Positions 1 through 5,264 of a stretch of 5,264 bases of DNA are shown piece after piece. This DNA is from Candidatus Brevibacterium intestinigallinarum (GTDB lineage Bacteria > Actinomycetota > Actinomycetes > Actinomycetales > Brevibacteriaceae). The notes under the pieces are model-generated. The model was not told where the DNA came from. It ran no database searches and saw nothing but the letters and a program-made list of their open reading frames with translations. The translations under genes and the position numbers were made by a program. The stretch spans positions 1-5,264 of the forward strand of contig DWZY01000203.1 in NCBI GenBank assembly GCA_019117325.1. The letters run 5' to 3'. How positions within the stretch are numbered: position 1 is the stretch's first letter; each line of letters begins with the position of its first letter.

Positions 1-232
1 CGGCACGGCCGGCGGCCAGCCCCACGGCGACGATGAGACGCGGCCGCAGCAGGTCCACCATGCCTGCGAGCGCGGCGGATGCGATGCCGAACTCGACGGG
101 CAGCTCGCGCGTCGCGACCCGCGTCCCGCGATCCCGCAGGGCGGGTGCGGCCGTCCGCACCGCCTCCCACGACTCGTTCATGCGTGCCCCGTCGAAGGGG
201 CGGAAGCCGGTCAGCAGCACATCGGTCGTCAT
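1..232 (-). CDS. pcp: Pyroglutamyl-peptidase I, N-terminal part (3' end outside window)
   Basis: This is the first 77 residues of a cysteine peptidase (family C15) that removes N-terminal pyroglutamate from peptides in the cytoplasm. The reading frame is open from the ATG at 232 to the window edge. The N-terminus reads VLLTGFRPFDG, which matches the family signature VLLTGFxPFxG. It has the two pocket phenylalanines (F10, F13) and the N-x-S-W pair at N19-W22. A RELPVEF segment lies at 43-49, and VAVGLAAGR at 68-76 corresponds to the family VGQAGGR turn. There the usual Gln is Leu72 and one Gly is Ala74. The catalytic Glu, Cys and His lie beyond the window, so activity cannot be judged. The start overlaps the stop of the upstream thioesterase by ATGA, and an AGGGG lies just before it, which suggests translational coupling in one operon. 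Identity is fairly secure from these motifs; completeness is unknown. Confidence 0.85.
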   Translation of the reverse strand, partial: MTTDVLLTGFRPFDGARMNESWEAVRTAAPALRDRGTRVATRELPVEFGIASAALAGMVDLLRPRLIVAVGLAAGRA

Positions 233-678
233 GACCCCTGCAGGACCATGTTGGAGATGCGGACGATCGACAGGAGTCGGTCGTCCGCGTCGGTCATCCG
301 GACCTCGTGGTTGAAGAGACGACGGCCCGCGTGCAGCACCTGGGCGCGTGCGAACACCGTGCCCTCCGTGATCGAGCGCAGATGCGTCGCGTTGAGATCG
401 ACGCCCACGACGGGGCCGCCCACACGCATCGCCGCGTGCATGGAGGCGAAGGTCTCCGCGATGACGACGTGCCCGCCGCCGTGGAACAGCCCCGCCGGCT
501 GGAGGTTGCCCTCCACCGGGCACGTGCCCTCCGCCCACTCCCAGCCGATCCCCGTGAGGCGGATCCCCATCCGCTCGAGGAGCGTGCCCGGGGGCAGCGA
601 CCATCCGTCGACGACGGCGGCGGCGTCCTCCGCGGTCATGTCGGGCGAGAGTGCGGGCAGCTGCGGCGCGGCGGGCAT
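229..678 (-). CDS. PaaI/EntH-like hotdog-fold thioesterase
   Basis: This 149-residue protein is of the single-hotdog acyl-CoA thioesterase family (PaaI/EntH/4-hydroxybenzoyl-CoA thioesterase type II), which hydrolyses acyl- or aryl-CoA thioesters in the cytoplasm, usually as a tetramer. The hallmark is at 58-76, NLQPAGLFHGGGHVVIAET. Q60, H66, E75 and S79 have the same spacing as Gln48, His54, Glu63 and Ser67 of E. coli EntH, so E75 is the likely catalytic carboxylate. A GVDLNATHLR strand (92-101) and a C-terminal hotdog strand (about 134-146) follow. The substrate cannot be told from sequence. I chose the ATG at 678 because AGGAGG (683-688) sits 4 nt upstream and the length fits the family. 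A GTG at 765 would add 29 residues of Pro/Arg-rich sequence. The gene is divergent from polA and is followed by pcp with an ATGA overlap. Confidence 0.88.
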   Translation of the reverse strand: MPAAPQLPALSPDMTAEDAAAVVDGWSLPPGTLLERMGIRLTGIGWEWAEGTCPVEGNLQPAGLFHGGGHVVIAETFASMHAAMRVGGPVVGVDLNATHLRSITEGTVFARAQVLHAGRRLFNHEVRMTDADDRLLSIVRISNMVLQGS

Positions 679-682
679 GGGG

Positions 683-688
683 CCTCCT
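683..688 (-). promoter_or_regulatory. Ribosome binding site deciding the thioesterase start
   Basis: A perfect AGGAGG on the minus strand lies 4 nt before the ATG at 678. It supports this start over the upstream in-frame GTG at 765. Confidence 0.75.
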
Positions 689-727
689 GGGGGGCGGTCG
701 GTCTGGGAGTGGATGGGTCCGAGGCGG

Positions 728-742
728 GGCTCCGGCGGAGCC
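728..742. repeat. Short inverted repeat in the thioesterase/polA intergenic region
   Basis: GGCTCC and GGAGCC form a perfect 6-bp inverted repeat around a GGC centre. On the minus strand it would lie in the 5' leader of the thioesterase message, just after the suggested transcription start, and could form a small hairpin. It could equally be an operator or a chance event in GC-rich DNA. No function is assigned. Confidence 0.35.
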
Positions 743-754
743 TCGCACACCGCC

Positions 755-760
755 ACTCTA
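755..760 (-). promoter_or_regulatory. Candidate -10 element for the thioesterase-pcp operon
   Basis: The minus strand reads TAGAGT, which fits the actinobacterial sigma-A-type -10 pattern TAnnnT. It would start transcription near 748 and give a leader of about 70 nt before the ATG at 678. No clear TTGACA-like -35 is visible at the expected distance. This is a motif match only. Confidence 0.35.
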
Positions 761-776
761 GTCACGGTGCGACCGG

Positions 777-782
777 TACCCT
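777..782 (+). promoter_or_regulatory. Candidate -10 element giving a leaderless polA message
   Basis: TACCCT fits TAnnnT and ends 6 nt before the GTG at 789, so transcription would begin at or next to the first base of that codon. No Shine-Dalgarno sequence precedes the GTG beyond a GGGG run touching it, which fits leaderless translation, common in actinobacteria. No convincing -35 is visible. Confidence 0.42.
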
Positions 783-788
783 GTGGGG

Positions 789-3434
789 GTGACTACCGCA
801 TCCAGCACCCAGGACTCGATCCTCCTCATCGACGGCCACTCGATGGCGTATCGCGCCTATCACGCCCTGCCGCCGGAGAAGTTCAGCACCGCTGACGGGC
901 AGACGACGAACGCCGTGTTCGGCTTCATCTCGATGCTGCTGACCGCGATCGAGGCGGAGTCGCCCACCCACATCGCCGTCGCCTTCGACCGGGGCCGCCC
1001 GCAGTTCCGCCTCGACGAGCACCCGGAGTACAAGGCCGGCCGGGCGAAGACCCCGCCGGACTTCCACGGCCAGGTCGACCTCATCGAGGACGTGCTGCGT
1101 GCCATGCGCATCCCCGTCCTGGGCATCGCGGGCGTCGAGGCGGACGACGTGCTCGCGACGCTGGCGCGGCTGGCGGAGGAGGCCGGCGTCGAGGCCCGGA
1201 TCGCCTCCGGCGACAAGGACGCCTTCCAGCTCGTGCGCCCCGGAGTGACGGTGCTGTACCCGCGCCGCGGGATGACCGACCTCGATCGGATGACTCCGGA
1301 GGCGGTCGAGGAGAAGTACGGAGTGACCCCCGCCCAGTACCGCGGACAGGCGGCGCTCGTGGGGGAGAAGGCGGACAACCTCCCCGGTGTGCCGGGGGTC
1401 GGCCCCAAGACCGCCGCGAAGTGGCTGACGACGTACGGCGGCCTCGAGGAGGTCGTCGCGCACGCGGACGACATCACGGGCAAGGCGGGGGAGAACCTGC
1501 GCACCCACCTCGACGACGTGCAGCGCAACTTCCGCCTCAACCGCCTGCTCGACGATGTCGAGCTGCCGGTCGCGATCGAGGACGCGCGCCGGCAGTCGCC
1601 GGACCGGTCCGCACTGGATGCGCTCTTCGACCAGCTCGAGTTCGCGGTGCTGGGCCGGCGCGCGGAGGCCCTGTATGCGGACGAGGACACGGCTGCCGCG
1701 GCCGAGGCCCCGGTCCGGCAGGCCCGCCCGCTCACCTCCGCGGACCTGCCGGGCGTGCTCGGTGCCATCCGTGCGGCCGACTGGGTCGGACTGGACACGG
1801 ATGCCGCCTACTCGCGCGGGCAGGGAACCGTTGACCGGATGGTGCTCGCCCACGGCGAGGACCTCGTCTCACTGGACCTGAGCGAGCTCGACGAGGCCGC
1901 GACGACGGCGCTCGCAACGCTCCTGGCAGAGCACCCGCGACTCGTCGCCCACGATGCGAAGCCGCAGCTCAAAGCCCTGTGGGAGGCGGGCCACCCCGGG
2001 GCCGCGATCGCGTGGGACACCCAGCTGGCCGGCTACCTGCTGGAGCCGGACCGCCGCGGCTACGACCTCGGCGACCTCGTCTCCGCACGGCTCGGGGCGT
2101 CACTGCCCGAGGCGGCGGACGACGACCCCGTCGCCGCGCTGGCAGCCCGTGCGGACGCGGTGCTGCGTCTGCAGCCGGTGCTCGCCGAGGCGCTCGAGGC
2201 GAGTGGACTCACCCGGATCATGGAGGAGATCGAGGTCCCCGTCCTCGAGATCCTCGCCCGCATGGAGGCCCGCGGCATCGCGGTCGACCGGACGCGGCTT
2301 GAGGAGCTCGCGGACGAGTTCCGGCAGCAGGCGGAGGCGAGCGCGGCGGACGCCTACGCGGCGATCGGCCGTGAGGTGAACCTGGGCTCGCCCAAGCAGC
2401 TGCAGGAGGTGCTGTTCGACGAGCTCGACATGCCGCGGACGAAGCGCACGAAGACGGGGCACACGACGGACGCCGCGGCGCTGGCGGACCTCTACGCGAA
2501 GACGGAGCACCCGTTCCTCGCCCACCTCCTGGCGCATCGCGACCGCACGAAGCTCAGCCAGACGGTCGTGGGGCTGGAGAAGACGATCGCCGAGGACGGG
2601 CGGATCCACACGACTTACCTGCAGACGGTCGCCGCGACCGGGCGGCTGTCGTCGAAGGACCCCAACCTGCAGAACATCCCCGTGCGGACGGAGGCCGGAC
2701 GCCGGATCCGCGAGGTCTTCGTCCCGGGGCGGGACGCGGACGCGCTCATGACCGCGGACTACTCGCAGATCGAGATGCGGATCATGGCGCACCTGTCCGG
2801 CGACCCGTCGCTCATCAGCGCGTTCCGGGCGGGGGAGGACCTCCACGCGTACGTGGGCGCGCAGGTCTTCGACGTCGAGACCTCCGAGGTGACGCCGGAG
2901 CTGCGCTCGAAGGTCAAGGCGATGTCGTACGGACTCGTCTACGGGCTGTCCGCGTACGGGCTCGCGCAGCAGCTGGGCATCGGGGTCGATGAGGCGCGCG
3001 GGCTCATGGACGGGTACTTCGCCCGCTTCGGCGCGGTCCGCGACTACCTCTCGACTGTCGTCGAGGAGGCGCGCGAGCGCGGGTACACGGAGACGATGGA
3101 CGGGCGGCGCCGCTACCTGCCGGCACTCACGTCAGACCGGCGACAGGTCCGCGAGATGGCGGAGCGCGCGGCGCTCAACGCCCCCATCCAGGGCAGCGCC
3201 GCGGACATCATGAAGCGGGCGATGATCCGGGTCGACGAGGCGATCCGCGAGGCCGGACTCGCGAGCCGCGTCCTCCTCCAGGTCCACGACGAGATCATCG
3301 TCGACCTGGCGCCGGGGGAGCACGAGGAGGTGGCCCGCATCGTCCGCGAGCGGATGGAGTCGGCCGCGTCCCTGTCGGTCCCGCTCGCGGTGAACGTGGG
3401 GATCGGGCAGAGCTGGCAGGACGCCGCGCACTGA
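789..3434 (+). CDS. polA: DNA polymerase I
   Basis: This 881-residue family A polymerase fills gaps in repair and removes RNA primers from Okazaki fragments. The 5'-nuclease domain (about 1-295) has all metal ligands visible: D15, D67, E117, D119, D120, D142 and D144. The central 3'-5' exonuclease-like domain (about 315-475) keeps D336 and D338, but by my alignment the positions of E. coli D424 and D501 are Q393 and R454, so proofreading is probably absent, as in mycobacterial Pol I. The polymerase domain (about 480-881) has TGRLSS (617-622), motif A DYSQIEMR (D657, E662), motif B with R706, K710, Y714 and Y718, and motif C VHDE (D834, E835). Tyr714 replaces E. coli Phe762. I chose GTG 789 for its position 6 nt after a -10-like TACCCT; an in-frame GTG at 783 adds two residues. 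Length is normal for actinobacteria. A strong hairpin follows the stop. Confidence 0.97.
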   Translation: MTTASSTQDSILLIDGHSMAYRAYHALPPEKFSTADGQTTNAVFGFISMLLTAIEAESPTHIAVAFDRGRPQFRLDEHPEYKAGRAKTPPDFHGQVDLIEDVLRAMRIPVLGIAGVEADDVLATLARLAEEAGVEARIASGDKDAFQLVRPGVTVLYPRRGMTDLDRMTPEAVEEKYGVTPAQYRGQAALVGEKADNLPGVPGVGPKTAAKWLTTYGGLEEVVAHADDITGKAGENLRTHLDDVQRNFRLNRLLDDVELPVAIEDARRQSPDRSALDALFDQLEFAVLGRRAEALYADEDTAAAAEAPVRQARPLTSADLPGVLGAIRAADWVGLDTDAAYSRGQGTVDRMVLAHGEDLVSLDLSELDEAATTALATLLAEHPRLVAHDAKPQLKALWEAGHPGAAIAWDTQLAGYLLEPDRRGYDLGDLVSARLGASLPEAADDDPVAALAARADAVLRLQPVLAEALEASGLTRIMEEIEVPVLEILARMEARGIAVDRTRLEELADEFRQQAEASAADAYAAIGREVNLGSPKQLQEVLFDELDMPRTKRTKTGHTTDAAALADLYAKTEHPFLAHLLAHRDRTKLSQTVVGLEKTIAEDGRIHTTYLQTVAATGRLSSKDPNLQNIPVRTEAGRRIREVFVPGRDADALMTADYSQIEMRIMAHLSGDPSLISAFRAGEDLHAYVGAQVFDVETSEVTPELRSKVKAMSYGLVYGLSAYGLAQQLGIGVDEARGLMDGYFARFGAVRDYLSTVVEEARERGYTETMDGRRRYLPALTSDRRQVREMAERAALNAPIQGSAADIMKRAMIRVDEAIREAGLASRVLLQVHDEIIVDLAPGEHEEVARIVRERMESAASLSVPLAVNVGIGQSWQDAAH

Positions 3435-3438
3435 GGGA

Positions 3439-3491
3439 TCAGCCGCGAGGGGCTCAGCCTCTCGCGGCTCAGCCCCGCGCAGGACTCAGCC
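3439..3491. repeat. Imperfect 15-bp-spaced repeats of a TCAGCC core
   Basis: TCAGCC occurs at 3439, 3454, 3469 and 3486, with spacings of 15, 15 and 17 bp. The middle two copies share the longer GGCTCAGCC (3451-3459 and 3466-3474). The array fills the spacer between the two convergent genes and reaches the methyltransferase stop codon, which is part of the last copy. It overlaps the terminator stem and permits an alternative pairing of GGGGCT (3449-3454) with AGCCCC (3471-3476). Confidence 0.5.
3441..3469. terminator. Stem-loop terminator between convergent polA and the methyltransferase
   Basis: The left arm AGCCGCGAG (3441-3449) pairs perfectly with CTCGCGGCT (3461-3469). The stem extends inwards by one G-U and two G-C pairs, giving about 12 pairs and a 5-nt loop (3453-3457). 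It begins 6 nt after the polA stop and lies 17 nt beyond the methyltransferase stop on the other strand, so it could end both transcripts. There is no T-run on either side, as is usual for hairpin terminators in high-GC actinobacteria. Confidence 0.72.
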
Positions 3492-4322
3492 GCACTTGCG
3501 TGCGGAGAAGATCGCGGTGCCCGGCATGAGTCGCCCGCGCAGCGGCGACCAGCCGCCCCAGGACGACTCGTTGTCCTCGGGCCATTCGGGCTCCGTCAGT
3601 CCGGTCAGCTCGAAGCCCGCGTCGATGAGCAGGCGGATCCAGTCGCTCATCGTGCGGTGGTGCTCCGCGTACACCGGTTGCCCGGCACCGTCGATCTCGA
3701 CGTACGGCGTCCGGTCGAAGTACGAGTACTCGACGGTGAGGCCGGCCTCGCCCGGGACGTCCGGGAACATCCAGCGCAGAGGGTGGCTGACGGAGAAGAC
3801 CCAGAGGCCGCCGGGACGCAGGACGCGCGCGGCCTCCGCCAGCACCGTCTCCGCATCCTTGACGAAGGGCAGCGCGCCGTACGAGGAGAAGACGATGTCG
3901 AAGCTGCCCGAGGGGAAGGGGAGCGAGCGGGCATCGGCCTGGAGGAACGTGGGCGGGACCGCATCAGGACCCAGGGGGTGCTCGCGCTGCAGGCGGGAGG
4001 CCTGCTCGAGCATGCCGGAGGACAGGTCGACGCCCGTCGCCAGTGCGCCCTGCTCGGCCAGCCAGCGCGAGCACTGGCCCGCGCCGCAGCCCACCTCGAG
4101 CACCTGCCGGCGCTGGACGTCGCCCAGCAGCCGCACGTCGTCCTCGCGGATGCCCTCGGGGCACCACACGAACTCCGAGGCGCCCAGGAAGCTGCCGTGC
4201 TCCGCGAGGTACTCCTCAGCGGAGCCGTCCCAGTACGATCGGTTCGCGCGGACGGACTCCTCCTCGCCGATCGACAGGTAGCCGCCACTGATGATCTCCG
4301 GTGAGTACTCGCCGTCGCTCAC
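3486..4322 (-). CDS. Class I SAM-dependent methyltransferase, substrate unknown
   Basis: This 278-residue protein has the Rossmann-like class I methyltransferase core (Methyltransf_11 type). Motif I is VLEVGCGAGQCSRWL (74-88), with the glycine-rich SAM loop G78-x-G80-x-G82. The post-I acidic strand is GVDLS (97-101), where D99 should bind the SAM ribose. Motif II covers QADARSLPF to FDIVFSSYG (128-149, with D130), and motif III is RVLRPGGLWVFSVSHP (166-181). The C-terminal part (about 182-278) is rich in Trp and Tyr and contains HHRTMSDWIRLLIDAGF (221-237), resembling UbiE-like small-molecule methyltransferases. No motif names the substrate. No signal peptide or membrane segment is seen, so it is likely cytoplasmic. 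I chose the GTG at 4322 because AGGAGG (4327-4332) lies 4 nt upstream. An ATG at 4403 would add 27 Arg-rich residues and run through the promoter region. The gene converges on polA and diverges from rpsA. Confidence 0.88.
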   Translation of the reverse strand: MSDGEYSPEIISGGYLSIGEEESVRANRSYWDGSAEEYLAEHGSFLGASEFVWCPEGIREDDVRLLGDVQRRQVLEVGCGAGQCSRWLAEQGALATGVDLSSGMLEQASRLQREHPLGPDAVPPTFLQADARSLPFPSGSFDIVFSSYGALPFVKDAETVLAEAARVLRPGGLWVFSVSHPLRWMFPDVPGEAGLTVEYSYFDRTPYVEIDGAGQPVYAEHHRTMSDWIRLLIDAGFELTGLTEPEWPEDNESSWGGWSPLRGRLMPGTAIFSARKCG

Positions 4323-4326
4323 TCCG

Positions 4327-4332
4327 CCTCCT
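4327..4332 (-). promoter_or_regulatory. Ribosome binding site deciding the methyltransferase start
   Basis: A perfect AGGAGG on the minus strand lies 4 nt before the GTG at 4322. This is the same spacing as at the thioesterase gene, and it supports this start over the upstream ATG at 4403. Confidence 0.75.
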
Positions 4333-4379
4333 CGCTCATCGACCCGCATCCGCGCGTGCGCTCGCACCCGTCGTGGTGC

Positions 4380-4388
4380 TAGCATATT
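4380..4388 (+). promoter_or_regulatory. Candidate -10 element(s) for rpsA
   Basis: The plus strand holds TAGCAT (4380-4385) and the overlapping CATATT (4383-4388), either of which could serve as a -10. Starts near 4392 or 4395-4396 would leave a leader of about 125 nt before rpsA. The site is part of the palindrome TGCTAGCA (4377-4384), which it shares with the opposite-strand promoter candidate. No good -35 is visible, so the call rests on position and AT content. Confidence 0.4.
4381..4386 (-). promoter_or_regulatory. Candidate -10 element for the methyltransferase gene
   Basis: The minus strand reads TATGCT, fitting TAnnnT, and would start transcription near 4374 with a leader of about 50 nt. 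It lies in a small AT-rich island in otherwise GC-rich DNA. No clear -35 is seen. It overlaps the -10-like element proposed for rpsA on the other strand. Confidence 0.38.
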
Positions 4389-4391
4389 GGA

Positions 4392-4519
4392 CTGTATGCA
4401 CATCGCGAACCGTGGACGTCACACGCCGCCGTGCTGCAGTTCCAATCATCCATCACGAGACCGTGTCCCCGTTCCCCCGGGATCGCGGGCCACATTCCAT
4501 CTACGGAGTCCCTTACCTA
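4392..4519 (+). promoter_or_regulatory. rpsA leader with a distant Shine-Dalgarno
   Basis: This is the stretch between the proposed promoter and the rpsA ATG. A GGAG at 4505-4508, within CTACGGAGTC, is the only Shine-Dalgarno candidate. It lies 11 nt from the ATG, longer than ideal. The region is pyrimidine-rich in places (about 4441-4480) and holds only short potential stems, such as CCCG/CGGG at 4476-4489 and CACG-CCGC-CGTG near 4422-4433. In E. coli, S1 represses its own translation through its leader; whether this leader acts so is not shown. An out-of-frame ATG at 4396 opens a 47-codon frame ending inside rpsA. Confidence 0.45.
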
Positions 4520-5264
4520 ATGACCACCACCACGCCTGACTCGGCGCACCAGAAGCAGGTCGCCGTCAACGACATCGGCACCTCCGAGGACTTCCTCGCG
4601 GCCGTCGACGAGACCATCAAGTACTTCAACGACGGAGACATCGTTGAGGGGACCGTCGTCAAGGTCGATCGCGACGAGGTGCTCGTCGACATCGGTTACA
4701 AGACCGAGGGCGTCATCCTCTCCCGCGAACTCTCGATCAAGCACGACGTCGATCCCTCTGAGGTCGTCGAGGTCGGCGACGGCATTGAGGCCCTCGTCCT
4801 CACCAAGGAGGACAAGGACGGCCGTCTCATGCTCTCCAAGAAGCGCGCGCAGTACGAGCGCGCCTGGGGCGACATCGAGCGCATCAAGGAAGAGGACGGT
4901 GTCGTCACGGGTACCGTCATCGAGGTCGTCAAGGGCGGCCTCATCCTCGACATCGGCCTGCGCGGCTTCCTGCCGGCATCGCTCGTCGAGATGCGTCGCG
5001 TCCGCGACCTGGAGCCGTACATCGGCCAGGAGCTGGAAGCCAAGATCATCGAGCTCGACAAGCAGCGCAACAACGTTGTCCTGTCCCGCCGTGCATGGCT
5101 CGAGCAGACCCAGTCCGAGGTCCGCTCCGAGTTCCTGCACCAGCTCCAGAAGGGCCAGGTCCGCAAGGGCGTCGTGTCCTCCATCGTCAACTTCGGCGCC
5201 TTCGTCGATCTCGGCGGTGTCGACGGCCTGGTCCACGTTTCCGAGCTGTCCTGGAAGCACATCG
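4520..5264 (+). CDS. rpsA: 30S ribosomal protein S1, N-terminal part (3' end outside window)
   Basis: These are the first 248 residues of ribosomal protein S1, which binds mRNA on the 30S subunit and aids initiation. The frame is open to the window edge. After a short polar N-terminus come OB-fold S1 repeats. R1 is about 38-106, with DIVEGTVVKVD and VLVDIGYKTEG. R2 is about 127-190, with GTVIEVVKGGLILDIGLRGFLPAS and the closing NNVVLSRR. R3 begins near 211 with KGVVSSIVNFGAFVDLGGVDGLVHVSEL and is cut off. The first two repeats are less canonical than the third, as is usual for the ribosome-binding half. ATG 4520 is chosen because it gives the usual short actinobacterial N-terminus and follows GGAG at 4505-4508. 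Codon use is strongly C-ending, as for a highly expressed gene. Its position downstream of polA matches other actinobacteria, with the methyltransferase gene inserted between. Confidence 0.97.
   Translation, partial: MTTTTPDSAHQKQVAVNDIGTSEDFLAAVDETIKYFNDGDIVEGTVVKVDRDEVLVDIGYKTEGVILSRELSIKHDVDPSEVVEVGDGIEALVLTKEDKDGRLMLSKKRAQYERAWGDIERIKEEDGVVTGTVIEVVKGGLILDIGLRGFLPASLVEMRRVRDLEPYIGQELEAKIIELDKQRNNVVLSRRAWLEQTQSEVRSEFLHQLQKGQVRKGVVSSIVNFGAFVDLGGVDGLVHVSELSWKHI

Noticed and set aside
679..765. Upstream GTG (765) start adding 29 residues to the thioesterase
   Set aside because: The extra segment is Pro/Arg-rich, runs through the likely promoter and has no ribosome site, whereas the ATG at 678 has AGGAGG 4 nt away.
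765..775. CGGT-GCG-ACCG inverted repeat just upstream of polA, considered as an operator
   Set aside because: Four-base arms are expected by chance in this GC-rich sequence, and nothing else supports a binding site.
248..895. Plus-strand open frames (up to 215 codons) over the thioesterase gene
   Set aside because: They are shadows of the minus-strand thioesterase, which has clear catalytic motifs and a perfect ribosome site. The plus-strand products are Ser/Arg/Pro-rich without motifs.
762..1853. Long antisense open frame (363 codons) opposite the start of polA
   Set aside because: It is the antisense shadow of polA. The product is an Arg/Val/Leu/Gly-rich string with no recognisable motif, as expected when G/C-ending codons are read on the other strand, and no ribosome site supports it.
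2100..2846. Antisense open frame of 248 codons inside polA
   Set aside because: It has the same Arg/Val/Leu-rich antisense composition and lies opposite the conserved polymerase domain, so it is a codon-bias artefact.
4323..4403. Upstream ATG (4403) start adding 27 residues to the methyltransferase
   Set aside because: The extension is Arg-rich and crosses the proposed promoter, and the GTG at 4322 has a perfect ribosome site.
4517..5260. Antisense open frame of 247 codons opposite rpsA, very rich in Asp, Leu and Val
   Set aside because: The acidic string (many DD, LD and DV pairs) is what the reverse complement of Asp/Glu/Val/Ile-rich S1 codons gives. There is no domain or start signal.
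1..5264. Search for a novel or accessory system (CRISPR, toxin-antitoxin, insertion sequence, prophage, tRNA, riboswitch)
   Set aside because: Coding is dense and conserved. I found no spaced identical repeats beyond the short terminator array, no transposase motifs, no tRNA-like cloverleaf and no paired small ORFs.

Overview
This is a high-GC window with strongly G/C-ending codons, many GTG starts and a polA-rpsA neighbourhood. It points to an actinobacterium, most likely Micrococcales and possibly Microbacteriaceae. The family guess rests on gene order and style, not on any marker comparison. The polA-rpsA neighbourhood is also known in Mycobacterium tuberculosis (Rv1629-Rv1630).

Layout from left to right. 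(1) Minus strand, 1-232: the N-terminal 77 residues of a pyroglutamyl-peptidase I (Pcp), cut by the window edge. Its start overlaps the stop of the next gene by ATGA. (2) Minus strand, 229-678: a PaaI/EntH-type hotdog thioesterase. (3) 679-788: a divergent intergenic region with a candidate promoter for each direction. polA probably starts at the GTG at 789 as a leaderless message. (4) Plus strand, 789-3434: complete DNA polymerase I, with an intact 5'-nuclease domain, a degenerate proofreading domain and a complete polymerase domain. (5) 3435-3485: a short convergent spacer with a strong 12-bp stem-loop terminator built from 15-bp-spaced repeats. (6) Minus strand, 3486-4322: a class I SAM-dependent methyltransferase of unknown substrate. 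(7) 4323-4519: a divergent intergenic region with overlapping -10-like elements on opposite strands and a leader of about 125 nt before rpsA. (8) Plus strand, 4520 to the end: the N-terminal 248 residues of ribosomal protein S1, cut by the window edge.

The window is mainly conserved chromosomal housekeeping (DNA repair/replication and translation) with two accessory metabolic genes next to it. I see no mobile element, CRISPR array, tRNA/rRNA gene, toxin-antitoxin pair or defence system, and no convincing new biological system. The points worth a second look are small: the natural Tyr at the polymerase dNTP-selectivity site, the loss of two exonuclease carboxylates, the apparently leaderless polA start, the overlapping promoters and a possible small ORF in the rpsA leader, and the periodic sequence forming the polA terminator.
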